DNA of 42,792 nucleotides, from positions 1 to 42,792 of IMG/VR virus record IMGVR_UViG_3300005096_000010; one strand, written 5' to 3'. Below are positions 19,715 through 26,521 of this stretch, piece after piece. Below the pieces are notes generated by a model. That model was not told the DNA's origin and did not search any database. It saw only the letters and a list, made by a program, of their open reading frames with translations. Position numbers and translations under genes: made by a program. Numbering within the stretch: position 1 is the stretch's first letter; each line of letters begins with the position of its first letter. This DNA comes from a virus.

Positions 19715-20656
19715 TTACAACCCTTGTTCTTCTAACCACTTTTCATACTGAGCAATTTCTTCCTCAGTCGCGTTCATGATGTCTCGAGCAGTCCAATTCG
19801 CAAATTTTTCTTTTTCACGCCCTGCATCTGTCCGCGAAGCGCGATCGAATCGCGAACCACCCTGCCCGGCCTTTGAAATGTCCTCAACGGCTTCCTGCCG
19901 TCCATTAATGCGTTCCTGAGCCGCCAGTTTCTCGAAATTGAGCGCTTTCCATGCCATCTCCATTTGTTCCTTTGTGTAAACACCGTTCCGCGGCAGGAAA
20001 TTCTCGGTAACAAACTGGTCCAGCTTCCGAAACTCTTCAGATTGGAGAAATTTCTGGAAGTTTTCGGCATCCGATTCCGGATCGTAGCCCACAGATTTGG
20101 CAAATTCCACAATGTTTTCCCATGTCTGCTTCTGGGCCTGCTGAATCTGAGCCTCTTCTTCCATCTGCTTCTTTTCTTCCTGCAACTGTTTCCAGCGCTC
20201 ATACTCTTCTTTCTCGCGCAGATACTGGAAAGCGGCTTCAGGGTCTTCTTCTTTGAGGATTTCAAACTCTTCATCCGTGAGTTCCTCGAAATCCTCGAAT
20301 TTTTTACCTTCGAGCTCAAGAAGCTTTTTCTCAAGCTCCTCAGCTTTTTGGCGCCATTTTTCTGCTTCATCTTCGACCTCCTTTTCTTTTGACGCCTGTT
20401 CGGTACGCTCTTCACCCTTTTCCTGGGATTTTTCCCCACCTTCGTCCCCTGATTCACCTTTTTCACCTTCTCCGGTGTCGGTTTCCTGGGACTTGGCAGC
20501 TTCTTCATCCTGCGTACCGGTATCGGAACCCTGTTCGGCCTGGACTTCTTTCTCTAACTCTTCTTCGAGAGAATCCAGGTCTTCAGGGGTAAGTTCAAAA
20601 ATTTCACGATCTTCATTCTGTTCCTGATGTTCCTGATTTTTTTCCTGATCGGTCAT
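19715..20656 (-). CDS. Scaffolding protein
   Basis: 313 aa, extremely acidic and Glu/Gln/Lys-rich. The first 100 residues appear disordered. A long coiled coil spans about 95-170 (KWRQKAEELEKKLLELEGKK). A C-terminal helical, more basic part is where scaffold proteins bind the capsid shell. It lies between portal and major capsid genes, 2 bases from the portal stop. It should drive procapsid assembly and leave before maturation. Composition and order make this a confident call. Confidence 0.85.
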   Translation of the reverse strand: MTDQEKNQEHQEQNEDREIFELTPEDLDSLEEELEKEVQAEQGSDTGTQDEEAAKSQETDTGEGEKGESGDEGGEKSQEKGEERTEQASKEKEVEDEAEKWRQKAEELEKKLLELEGKKFEDFEELTDEEFEILKEEDPEAAFQYLREKEEYERWKQLQEEKKQMEEEAQIQQAQKQTWENIVEFAKSVGYDPESDAENFQKFLQSEEFRKLDQFVTENFLPRNGVYTKEQMEMAWKALNFEKLAAQERINGRQEAVEDISKAGQGGSRFDRASRTDAGREKEKFANWTARDIMNATEEEIAQYEKWLEEQGL

Positions 20657-20657
20657 G

Positions 20658-22556
20658 TTACACCTCTACGTTTTGGTTCAATCTATTTACAACCGGTTCA
20701 CTCCCATTTGTTGGGACGGAAGCAAGCCCGGCCTTTTGTTTCGCTAAATCGAGCATGGCTTTGGTAACCTGAAATGCTTCGGCCTGCTGGCCTTGCTGGA
20801 TCTGCTGTTGCACCAGTTGATACCAATTTTCGATCACCCGGCGGATGCCAGTGAGATCCAATTCACCAAGCCACCATTCCGGATCGATGATAAGCACCGC
20901 CTGCGGGCCAAAGAGCTGGAATATTTTGTCCACGATTTCGGTTTTTTGCAGAAACCTCACGTGTCGAGATGTCGGGTTGTTGTCGATCTGTTCCGGCGTA
21001 ACCTGATATTCACCGACGGTGATGTCGTTGAGGATATGATCGCCGATTCGCAAATTGATGTAAATTTCTTTTCGCTCGAATGTTTCCGGATCTGCGACAA
21101 GGAACATCCTTTCGCTGGTGTAATACATCTGGATAAGTCGGATTTCTTTGTTCAGCACGCGATTCCGCATGCGATCTATGTTTTTCACCACCGGAATGAA
21201 ACTTGTAAGCGCTCGTTGCACTTTCTGCGCGTAGAGAGAAGCCGGTTCGTTCGATGATTCTGCGAGCCCCTGCAAGTTCGGCGTGATCCCGGTCACCCGG
21301 TAAAGGAATTCAACTGCTTCTACTGAAAGCCGATCGGTGTTTGGGATCGTCTGCGGTGGATCCACTCTGCGCCATACTTTTGTGATATCATCAACGTCCT
21401 TTTTCACCACAAGGTCAACTCCAGGCTGGTGAATAAATCGTGACGCATCCTTTTCATTCACGAAAGCGCCTTGTTTTCTGATCTGCCCGGGATTCGCGGT
21501 CTTGTTTACGATATCCAGCGTTCGATTGTGTAGGTCATTGAACTCTTTTTGCGGCCCTTTGGCGTTTTTGAAAATACCAAAGTGATCAATCGCCTGTTTT
21601 GTATAGGGATAGGCGACAAATCTTATGTAATCGTAGGTGCCATCCTGCAGGTCTGCCATCCGTTCCTGCAAATAGAAGTTCAAACCGGGTATAACTTCAG
21701 TAATTTTCTTGATCTTCGCTTCTTTTTCAATAAGCTTCATCTGCGGATTCGCACGGAGAAACAGTTCGCGCCTTTTCTCTGACAGATTTTCAACGACAAC
21801 TTCCTCGCGCGTAAGCGTGTCATAGGCTACGAGCACTTTTTCGTACATGATTTCATGGAATTCGATCACCCGGTATTTTCCTTCCTTTTTGTCGACGAAG
21901 TCCGGGTGCTGCATCATTGCCGCAAGGTCAAGGGTCGCATTTTCCATATATCGGCTCTGCTCAATGTCGTCGATGATGGTCTTCAATTTCGAGCGGTGCT
22001 GGGGCCACAACCGAAAAATATCCTCGACAAGCAGGAATCGGGAACGTATCAAATACGCGGCATCGTCCAAAAAGTCCTCCCGGGCACGGGAATCGAACAT
22101 AATTTCAAATTCGTCAACGTTTTTCACGACAATAGAACCGTCGACTTGCAGTTCGTTCGAATACCGCGGGAATATGTACCCGTGTTTCACCAGACCAGCC
22201 AGAATGGTTTTCCCGAGCTCAAATTCGAATTCAGTTTGCTGATTTTCGTGCAGAATGATGTCTTCAAGAAGCGCCGCAATTTCTGGATCGCCACCACGCT
22301 TCGCAAAAATGCGAATGCGCTGTTGATTCTGATATAAATCGCCGAGAGCTTGATTGAATATCGGCAAAAGAAGGTTGAATACGTTTGTGGGGCGACGCTG
22401 GGACTCATACCACCTTTTCTGCTTCTCAGTATACTGCTCACCCGCGAGGAAAAGGTATCCCTCTTCGATTTCGTCATAGATACGCTTCCACGTTCCGTAC
22501 TCATTTAGGAACGTCTGCGCGATTCGGGATACCCTTCTGTCTTTTTCTACACTCAT
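20658..22556 (-). CDS. Portal protein, P22-like
   Basis: 632 aa. The N-terminal half has the P22-type portal layout: a helical start, then LFLAGEQYTEKQKRWYESQRRPTNVFN and NQALGDLYQNQQRIRIFAKRG, where the virus commits to a clip and wing domain. The C-terminus (QLVQQQIQQGQQAEAFQV) is helical and could form part of the barrel. It follows the terminase and zinc-ribbon genes, overlapping by 4 bases. It forms the dodecameric ring through which DNA is packaged and released. Confidence 0.9.
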   Translation of the reverse strand: MSVEKDRRVSRIAQTFLNEYGTWKRIYDEIEEGYLFLAGEQYTEKQKRWYESQRRPTNVFNLLLPIFNQALGDLYQNQQRIRIFAKRGGDPEIAALLEDIILHENQQTEFEFELGKTILAGLVKHGYIFPRYSNELQVDGSIVVKNVDEFEIMFDSRAREDFLDDAAYLIRSRFLLVEDIFRLWPQHRSKLKTIIDDIEQSRYMENATLDLAAMMQHPDFVDKKEGKYRVIEFHEIMYEKVLVAYDTLTREEVVVENLSEKRRELFLRANPQMKLIEKEAKIKKITEVIPGLNFYLQERMADLQDGTYDYIRFVAYPYTKQAIDHFGIFKNAKGPQKEFNDLHNRTLDIVNKTANPGQIRKQGAFVNEKDASRFIHQPGVDLVVKKDVDDITKVWRRVDPPQTIPNTDRLSVEAVEFLYRVTGITPNLQGLAESSNEPASLYAQKVQRALTSFIPVVKNIDRMRNRVLNKEIRLIQMYYTSERMFLVADPETFERKEIYINLRIGDHILNDITVGEYQVTPEQIDNNPTSRHVRFLQKTEIVDKIFQLFGPQAVLIIDPEWWLGELDLTGIRRVIENWYQLVQQQIQQGQQAEAFQVTKAMLDLAKQKAGLASVPTNGSEPVVNRLNQNVEV

Positions 22557-22831
22557 TTTCCCCCACTCAGGTGTTTTTCAGCAAATTCTTCCCAGGTCAT
22601 GCCGAAATCCTTTTTCAGAACGTCTACTGTAATTTTCGTCGGGATAATCGGTGTATGGAAGCCGCATTCACAGCACGAATAGAATCCGAACATAGGCGGC
22701 TCTTCCGGGTGGACCACCCAATAATTTTCCCAACGAAACCATGTTTCCATCTCACATTCTGGGCACCGACCGCGACAATAATTCGGCGCAAATGACCGCC
22801 ACACATCCTGTATCCAGCGATACAATTTCAT
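22553..22831 (-). CDS. Zinc-ribbon protein B, paralogue of the neighbour
   Basis: 92 aa with two Cys pairs, CPECEMETWFRWE (about 24-36) and SCCECGFHT, a treble or ribbon zinc site. The first motif is nearly identical to CPACEKETWFRWE in the next gene upstream, so the two arose by duplication. It overlaps both the neighbour and the portal gene by 4 bases (ATGA). A function in packaging or in host transcription is possible. The family is not known to me. Confidence 0.75.
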   Translation of the reverse strand: MKLYRWIQDVWRSFAPNYCRGRCPECEMETWFRWENYWVVHPEEPPMFGFYSCCECGFHTPIIPTKITVDVLKKDFGMTWEEFAEKHLSGGK

Positions 22832-23064
22832 TTTTCCTCCTTTCGAAAAATTTCTTCTGCCGACACACCGAAATGATCCCGGAAATCACACATTTCGGTC
22901 GGCAATACAGCCGAATACCCACCACATTCGCAACACCGATACACGCCGCACATCGTGAATTCGTCCATTTCCCAACGAAACCATGTTTCTTTTTCGCACG
23001 CAGGGCAAAGGCCACGATCGTAATGACGCGAATGCTTTCGATACATTTCAAGAAGCCTTTTCAT
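22828..23064 (-). CDS. Zinc-ribbon protein A, paralogue of the neighbour
   Basis: 78 aa with CPACEKETWFRWE at about 20-32 and RCCECGGYS near 43-51. These four or five Cys residues should bind one zinc ion. It is the shorter of two tandem copies located between the large terminase and portal genes, an uncommon place for zinc proteins. It overlaps the terminase stop by 4 bases. The function is unknown. Confidence 0.75.
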   Translation of the reverse strand: MKRLLEMYRKHSRHYDRGLCPACEKETWFRWEMDEFTMCGVYRCCECGGYSAVLPTEMCDFRDHFGVSAEEIFRKEEK

Positions 23065-24665
23065 ACGCCATCTGCTCCTACAGGTCTTTCCAGTTCAAAT
23101 ACCTCTTCGCGCCAGTTTTCAAGCGCGTAATCATCATCTTCGCGCGGTTGGCGCGGCACATGTTTTTCTGGCTCAAATAGGGCCAGAACGCTGTATCTGG
23201 TCTCATCAAGCGCGTGATCGTACACATTCGGATCATTTCCCCGGCCCTCGATATCCTCCGGCACTTTTTCATCATGCTGGGCGGCAACAATTTCCTCAAT
23301 CAGCGGATCATTGAACCCGTCAAAATACTTCCACTTTCTCTGCCGCATGAGCTGCTTCCATGCCCACCATCCCAATACCCTTTCCGTCCGCGCTTTCCGG
23401 AGCGAAAGGCCCAGGATATTTCGAAAAACGCGCTCGAACGTGTATTCATTCGAATGGATCGCAGAAGGCGAGTTCCGCTCGAATGCATCATGCCCGGCTA
23501 CGATGTAGTCCGGCATCCGCCCGCGCGTATACGGGAAATTTTCGATCATTTCACGGATGGCCCGCGCATGCTGGTCGGGGCTCGCGTCGCGAACGTAATA
23601 TGTGAAAAGCCGGTATATATTCCCTTCGAAATCCCGCGCGGAAAGGCCGAAGGAACAGGGGGAACTCCACCCAGGGTCGAGGGATCCGATGAGAGACCAA
23701 TCTTCCGGGATGATGAACGGCCGCACACATAACTGGTTCGAAAAATCGTCGAAAAAGTCGCCTGAGAAAGCATCCCAGTCGCCGTGGAGTAATGCGCGCT
23801 CATATTTCGCGCCCATGGCCCGGATATTCTGTACGTAAGTAGGGTCATTTTCCATGAGAATGCGGTTCTCATGCAGGAATCCCGGCACAAACGTTCTCGA
23901 TCGCGCGTCCGGGTGGTCCCGGTTGACCATAATGCCCATCGGGTTCACGTACGGATCGGAAACACTGCGATCGGGGGCAAAATAGTAGGTTTTTTTCGGC
24001 TCGAGGACAATATCACCGTTTCGAATGAATCGCTTCTTCACCCACAGCAAACCGGCACCGGTAGGGTTCGTGGTGGCCCGGATGCGTGGGAATAGGCCCG
24101 GAATAGTACTCCGAGCACGGGAAAAAAGGTAAAGATACTGCGTGAGCGTGAATTGGGTGAGTTCGTCAAAGCCGACAAACTGGTACTCAATTCCCTGGTG
24201 CGACTCTTTGTCTTCCTCTAACTCCATGTGACAAAAGAAGATACGCGCACCCGAGGGAAATGTAAACGAAGGGCCCGGATCTCCCCGGCGGTGGGCAGTG
24301 TATGTGGCATGGAATGGGCTGGAACAGTAGTATTTCTTCGCTTCGTCGATGAGCTTCGAGAGCTGCGTGGTCTTCCGGCGGAAGATGACAGCACGGTAGT
24401 CGGGGATTTCGACTGCCGCCTTCTGAACAGGTGTGGATCGAAACTGGAGGCCAAGTGCGTCGATCACCAGCGCCCATGATTTTCCGGGCCCAGCGGCGCC
24501 CCCGAACAGTACTTCGAATTCGCTTCGGGTAAAATATTCCCATTGCCCGCCCTTCTGGGGCTGGATCACCTTCGCATTTTTCGGTATGCGAGGCGTGCCC
24601 TTTTTCGGTCTCCCACGCTTTTTTTGCAACAGCCGAAGCGGTTTTTCAGCCTTTTTCGCCGCCAT
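23061..24665 (-). CDS. Terminase large subunit
   Basis: The motor that packages DNA and cuts concatemers, 534 aa from the chosen start. Walker A is GGAAGPGKS at 55-63. Walker B is VGFDE at 164-168. A nuclease half begins near GSLDPGWSSP and ends with NDPNVYDHALDETRYS, consistent with the RNase H-like terminase nuclease. The frame extends 34 codons upstream of 24665, but that part overlaps the small terminase with hydrophobic, unrelated sequence. MAAKKAEKPLR, just before the small-subunit stop, is the better start. Sequence GC is higher here than in the tail genes. Confidence 0.93.
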   Translation of the reverse strand: MAAKKAEKPLRLLQKKRGRPKKGTPRIPKNAKVIQPQKGGQWEYFTRSEFEVLFGGAAGPGKSWALVIDALGLQFRSTPVQKAAVEIPDYRAVIFRRKTTQLSKLIDEAKKYYCSSPFHATYTAHRRGDPGPSFTFPSGARIFFCHMELEEDKESHQGIEYQFVGFDELTQFTLTQYLYLFSRARSTIPGLFPRIRATTNPTGAGLLWVKKRFIRNGDIVLEPKKTYYFAPDRSVSDPYVNPMGIMVNRDHPDARSRTFVPGFLHENRILMENDPTYVQNIRAMGAKYERALLHGDWDAFSGDFFDDFSNQLCVRPFIIPEDWSLIGSLDPGWSSPCSFGLSARDFEGNIYRLFTYYVRDASPDQHARAIREMIENFPYTRGRMPDYIVAGHDAFERNSPSAIHSNEYTFERVFRNILGLSLRKARTERVLGWWAWKQLMRQRKWKYFDGFNDPLIEEIVAAQHDEKVPEDIEGRGNDPNVYDHALDETRYSVLALFEPEKHVPRQPREDDDYALENWREEVFELERPVGADGV

Positions 24666-25083
24666 TTCCAGCGCCACCCCCAGATTCACCGCCCCCAGAA
24701 AAACCAGGAACGACATATACAGCGTGAGAAACGTCCATCTTGCCGTCGAGGGATATGCTTTTTTCATCTTTGTACCCGAAATTGTTCCTGAGATCGAACA
24801 TTGACACGTTTGGGTTGATTTTGTTTCTGAGTGACATATCTAAGCGCTGATTCTCGATTCGCAGCAGCGCCCTCCCTATTGTGTCAGAAAATTTCTTCTT
24901 TTTTTTGAGATCGAAAATCGACTGCCGCCGTGAAAATCCGAGAAAATACGCTATACCCGGCACAGTGTAGAGCTTTCCATCTGCATCACACGCCTGGAAG
25001 TACTCGTCTATTTTCGCCTGTAGCTCTTCCGCAGTTCGATATTTTGGTGGCCTACCTACGCTTTTTTTCTCCTTTTTCGCCAT
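24646..25083 (-). CDS. Terminase small subunit-like protein
   Basis: 145 aa. The N-terminus is basic (MAKKEKKSVGRPPKYR). A helix-turn-helix region (LQAKIDEYFQACDAD...GIAYFLGFSRRQSIFDL) matches the terS DNA-binding type also seen in Terminase_6-like proteins. The C-terminus is Gly/Ser-rich. It lies directly upstream of the large subunit, overlapping it by 20 bases. It recognises the packaging site. It is the first gene of the leftward virion operon. Confidence 0.85.
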   Translation of the reverse strand: MAKKEKKSVGRPPKYRTAEELQAKIDEYFQACDADGKLYTVPGIAYFLGFSRRQSIFDLKKKKKFSDTIGRALLRIENQRLDMSLRNKINPNVSMFDLRNNFGYKDEKSISLDGKMDVSHAVYVVPGFSGGGESGGGAGNGGEKG

Positions 25084-25105
25084 ATTCCCCCCATTTTCCG
25101 CGGCG

Positions 25106-25134
25106 AAAATAAATTCACCCGATTAAAATTTCAA
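25106..25134 (-). promoter_or_regulatory. Candidate promoter for the virion operon
   Basis: On the minus strand, TTGAAA (25129-25134) and TATTTT (25106-25111) are separated by exactly 17 bases, a good sigma70-type spacing. Only about 23 bases separate the -10 from the terS start at 25083, so the message would start very near the gene. A-rich tracts lie upstream. The region is AT-rich, so chance matches are possible. Confidence 0.55.
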
Positions 25135-25194
25135 CTATTTTTTTTGAATTTAGGCCATTTCGTTAAAAAAAAATAAAAATTTTCAATTTTCCTC

Positions 25195-25223
25195 CTGACA
25201 ATTGTAGTTCTTTGTCGTATATT
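25195..25223 (+). promoter_or_regulatory. Promoter of the rightward module
   Basis: CTGACA (25195-25200) and TATATT (25218-25223) are 17 bases apart. Transcription would start near 25230, within a 5' leader containing an imperfect repeat GTGGT...ACCAC (about 25224-25244) that could be a hairpin or operator. It faces away from the virion promoter, so the two form a divergent pair. The spacing and both boxes are good. Confidence 0.65.
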
Positions 25224-25265
25224 GTGGTGGGAGCTGAAAACCACAAAACAAAAGGAGGAGAAGTC

Positions 25266-25703
25266 ATGGCAGTCCAAGTCTCTCAAAACCAAATCCAAAA
25301 GATTTTCGACAGGTTTTCTCGGAGAAACCGTGCAACTCACAGGGCCAAGGAAGATTTTTTTGCTATTCTCCGAAAGATTTCCGAACAATTCCCAGATCGT
25401 GCTTCCGGATATTGCACTCACGAAACATTCTTCGTGAAATTTTCATTCTGGTCTCAGCGCGCTGGTCATTGGGTATACGGTGAAGGTAAATGCTATCTCC
25501 GGATTGAGGATGGAAATGCCGTCGTCGTGACAGACAGAGATCCTGACTGGTCTCGTGTGCTTGAGGAAAACGAAATAGATTACTTCAACGTCAAGCAAGC
25601 CATCAAAGCACTGGATGATTTCGTAGGGAAACTTCTAAACGTGGAAACCTTCGAAATCGAATCAGAAAAGCTCGCTCAAATCCGCAAAATCCTGGAGTCC
25701 TAA
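25266..25703 (+). CDS. First gene of the rightward module, unknown (145 aa)
   Basis: The start at 25266 (MAVQVSQNQIQKIFDR) is chosen because AAAAGGAGGAG lies just upstream. A longer frame upstream crosses the promoter. It is a charged, predicted mixed alpha-beta protein with no recognised domain. It is first in an operon of regulators. It is followed by the RHH gene after 1 base (TAATATG). Confidence 0.75.
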   Translation: MAVQVSQNQIQKIFDRFSRRNRATHRAKEDFFAILRKISEQFPDRASGYCTHETFFVKFSFWSQRAGHWVYGEGKCYLRIEDGNAVVVTDRDPDWSRVLEENEIDYFNVKQAIKALDDFVGKLLNVETFEIESEKLAQIRKILES

Positions 25704-25704
25704 T

Positions 25705-25857
25705 ATGAAATTGAAATCCGATCGAACAGTAGTGCGTTCTATCCGCCTGCCACTTCGCCTGTGGCGGGCGGTTCAGAAAGAGGCCCAACGAAACTTCACC
25801 ACTCCCGCCGCCATAATTCGGAGAGCGGTGGCAGAGTGGTTAAAAAAGCGGGGTTGA
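25705..25857 (+). CDS. Ribbon-helix-helix (CopG/Arc-type) regulator, 50 aa
   Basis: A short protein with the RHH layout. A beta strand (VVRSIRLPLRLW) is followed by two helices, and AIIRRAVAEWLKKRG closes the second. Strong sequence pattern: strand then AVQKEAQRNFTTPAAIIRRAVAEW. RHH proteins bind DNA as dimers and often repress their own operon. The gene begins two bases after the preceding stop codon begins its TAA. Bases 25823-25845 look like a tRNA-Ser D-arm but encode the conserved AVAEWLKK, so that match is discounted. The divergent promoter region is a likely target. Confidence 0.8.
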   Translation: MKLKSDRTVVRSIRLPLRLWRAVQKEAQRNFTTPAAIIRRAVAEWLKKRG

Positions 25858-25870
25858 GTTTGGGGCTGGT

Positions 25871-25940
25871 CTCCCTCGCCTGGTGGCCCCAGCGGGCTGA
25901 AAACCCGCGGGCCCCGGTTCGATTCCGGGAGAGGGAGCTA
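25871..25940 (+). tRNA. tRNA-like element 1, GAA-type (Phe-like), short D-arm
   Basis: Acceptor CTCCCTC (25871-25877) pairs with GAGGGAG (25931-25937). The anticodon stem GCGGG/CCCGC has loop CTGAAAA, with anticodon GAA at 25899-25901. The T-arm CCCGG-TTCGATT-CCGGG is perfect. The D region is only 14 bases, with at most a 3-bp stem GCC/GGC, and one extra A sits between the T-stem and acceptor. The 3' end is CTA rather than CCA. It is therefore a reduced tRNA or mimic rather than a normal one. It lies in the gap before the next gene's ribosome binding site. Confidence 0.6.
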
Positions 25941-25973
25941 AAGGCTACAAAAATAAAAGGAGGATGATTCATT

Positions 25974-26228
25974 ATGTTTTACAAAAAATTTCACCGGTAT
26001 GCAGGCAGTGACGGGGTACTTTATTACTGCACATCTCCCGCCACTGCAGAAAGTTTTTTTAAATTAAAACCTGCCAGTTTTAACGCAACATGGCAGGGGA
26101 CTGTCCCTGTTTATCGCCGCGGAGATGGCGAATTATTTGCCGCCAACTTCCGCGGTGATGGGGGAGAGCAATTGAAACGAATCACCAGGGGCGTTTACGT
26201 CCGCTGGCATGGGGATGGTGTGTATTAA
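25974..26228 (+). CDS. Small protein, unknown (84 aa)
   Basis: The start is at ATG 25974, after AAAAGGAGGATGATTCATT. It is rich in aromatics and Gly (FHRYAGSDGVLYYC; PVYRRGDGELFAANFRGDGG), probably beta-rich. It is flanked by tRNA-like elements on both sides. No family is recognised. Context suggests a regulatory or accessory role in the rightward module. Confidence 0.7.
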   Translation: MFYKKFHRYAGSDGVLYYCTSPATAESFFKLKPASFNATWQGTVPVYRRGDGELFAANFRGDGGEQLKRITRGVYVRWHGDGVY

Positions 26229-26238
26229 GTTTTCAGCG

Positions 26239-26306
26239 GGCCCGTCTTGGTAGGAATGCGGGCCTTGAAACCCGCGGTCGAGGGTTCGAATCCCTCACGG
26301 GCTCCA
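26239..26306 (+). tRNA. tRNA-like element 2 with CCA end and 8-base anticodon loop
   Basis: The acceptor GGCCCGT (26239-26245) pairs with ACGGGCT (26297-26303; one G-U), followed directly by CCA at 26304-26306. The T-arm is perfect: GAGGG-TTCGAAT-CCCTC. The anticodon stem GCGGG/CCCGC encloses CCTTGAAA, 8 bases rather than the normal 7. The D region is only 12 bases and has no clear stem. The loop would place UGA (Ser type) or GAA (Phe type) as the anticodon depending on register. A degenerate or specialised tRNA is likely. Confidence 0.55.
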
Positions 26307-26318
26307 AAGGCCGGCCTA

Positions 26319-26365
26319 CCCGGGCGGAGATTTTCGGGGCAACCCCTTTGAATCCGCCGCCCGGG
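26319..26365 (+). other. Strong RNA hairpin between tRNA-like elements
   Basis: CCCGGGC (26319-26325) can pair with GCCCGGG (26359-26365), and GGCGGA with TCCGCC, competing for the same three G/C bases. The inside has a further GGGG-CAA-CCCC hairpin (26336-26346). Downstream, the run GGGGTTCAAAAAGGG can pair instead with CCCCTTTGAA from the loop, so two folds are possible. No T-run follows, so it is not a simple terminator. It could be an RNA-processing or regulatory structure. The stretch between here and 26434 holds no other feature I can identify. Confidence 0.45.
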
Positions 26366-26433
26366 GCCCCGGAAGGGGTTCAAAAAGGGATTGAAAGAGG
26401 GTTGCCAGCGCCGACGGCTGAGACGGTCGATAT

Positions 26434-26510
26434 TGCGGGGTGGAGCAGTCTGGTAGCTCATCGGGCTCATGACCCGAAGGTCGCAGGTTCGAATCCGGGA
26501 GGGGGAACTA
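26434..26510 (+). tRNA. tRNA-like element 3: initiator-Met-like (CAT) with non-matching 3' end
   Basis: The first 61 or so bases look almost exactly like a bacterial initiator tRNA-Met: TGCGGGG start, D-arm GAGC-AGTCTGGTA-GCTC, anticodon stem TCGGG/CCCGA with CTCATGA loop (CAT at 26468-26470), variable AGGTC, and T-stem GCAGG plus TTCGAAT. Total length is 77, as in E. coli tRNA-fMet. The 3' strand is CCGGGAGGGGGAACTA, not the expected complement of the T-stem or acceptor. It matches the 3' end of element 1. A hybrid or decoy is implied. It ends just before the ribosome binding site of the sigma-like gene. Confidence 0.6.
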
Positions 26511-26521
26511 AAGGAGGAGTA

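Noticed and set aside
18620-19735. Long plus-strand frame of 371 codons
   Set aside because: It lies opposite the capsid gene, with no promoter, ribosome binding site or plausible composition.
19774-20508. Alternative minus-strand frame in the scaffold gene (244 codons)
   Set aside because: Lys/Arg/Ser-rich shadow of the Glu-rich scaffold frame, with no independent start signal.
24666-24767. N-terminal extension of the large terminase
   Set aside because: It overlaps the small terminase in another frame and adds a hydrophobic stretch foreign to terminases.
25823-25845. tRNA-Ser D-arm-like sequence (GGTGGCAGAGTGGTTAA)
   Set aside because: It encodes the conserved AVAEWLKK end of the ribbon-helix-helix protein, and no matching anticodon or acceptor arm fits.
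26348-26521. Upstream extension of the sigma-like gene
   Set aside because: Its residues come from tRNA-like element 3 (GWSSLVAHRAHD type). The internal ATG at 26522 has a strong ribosome binding site.
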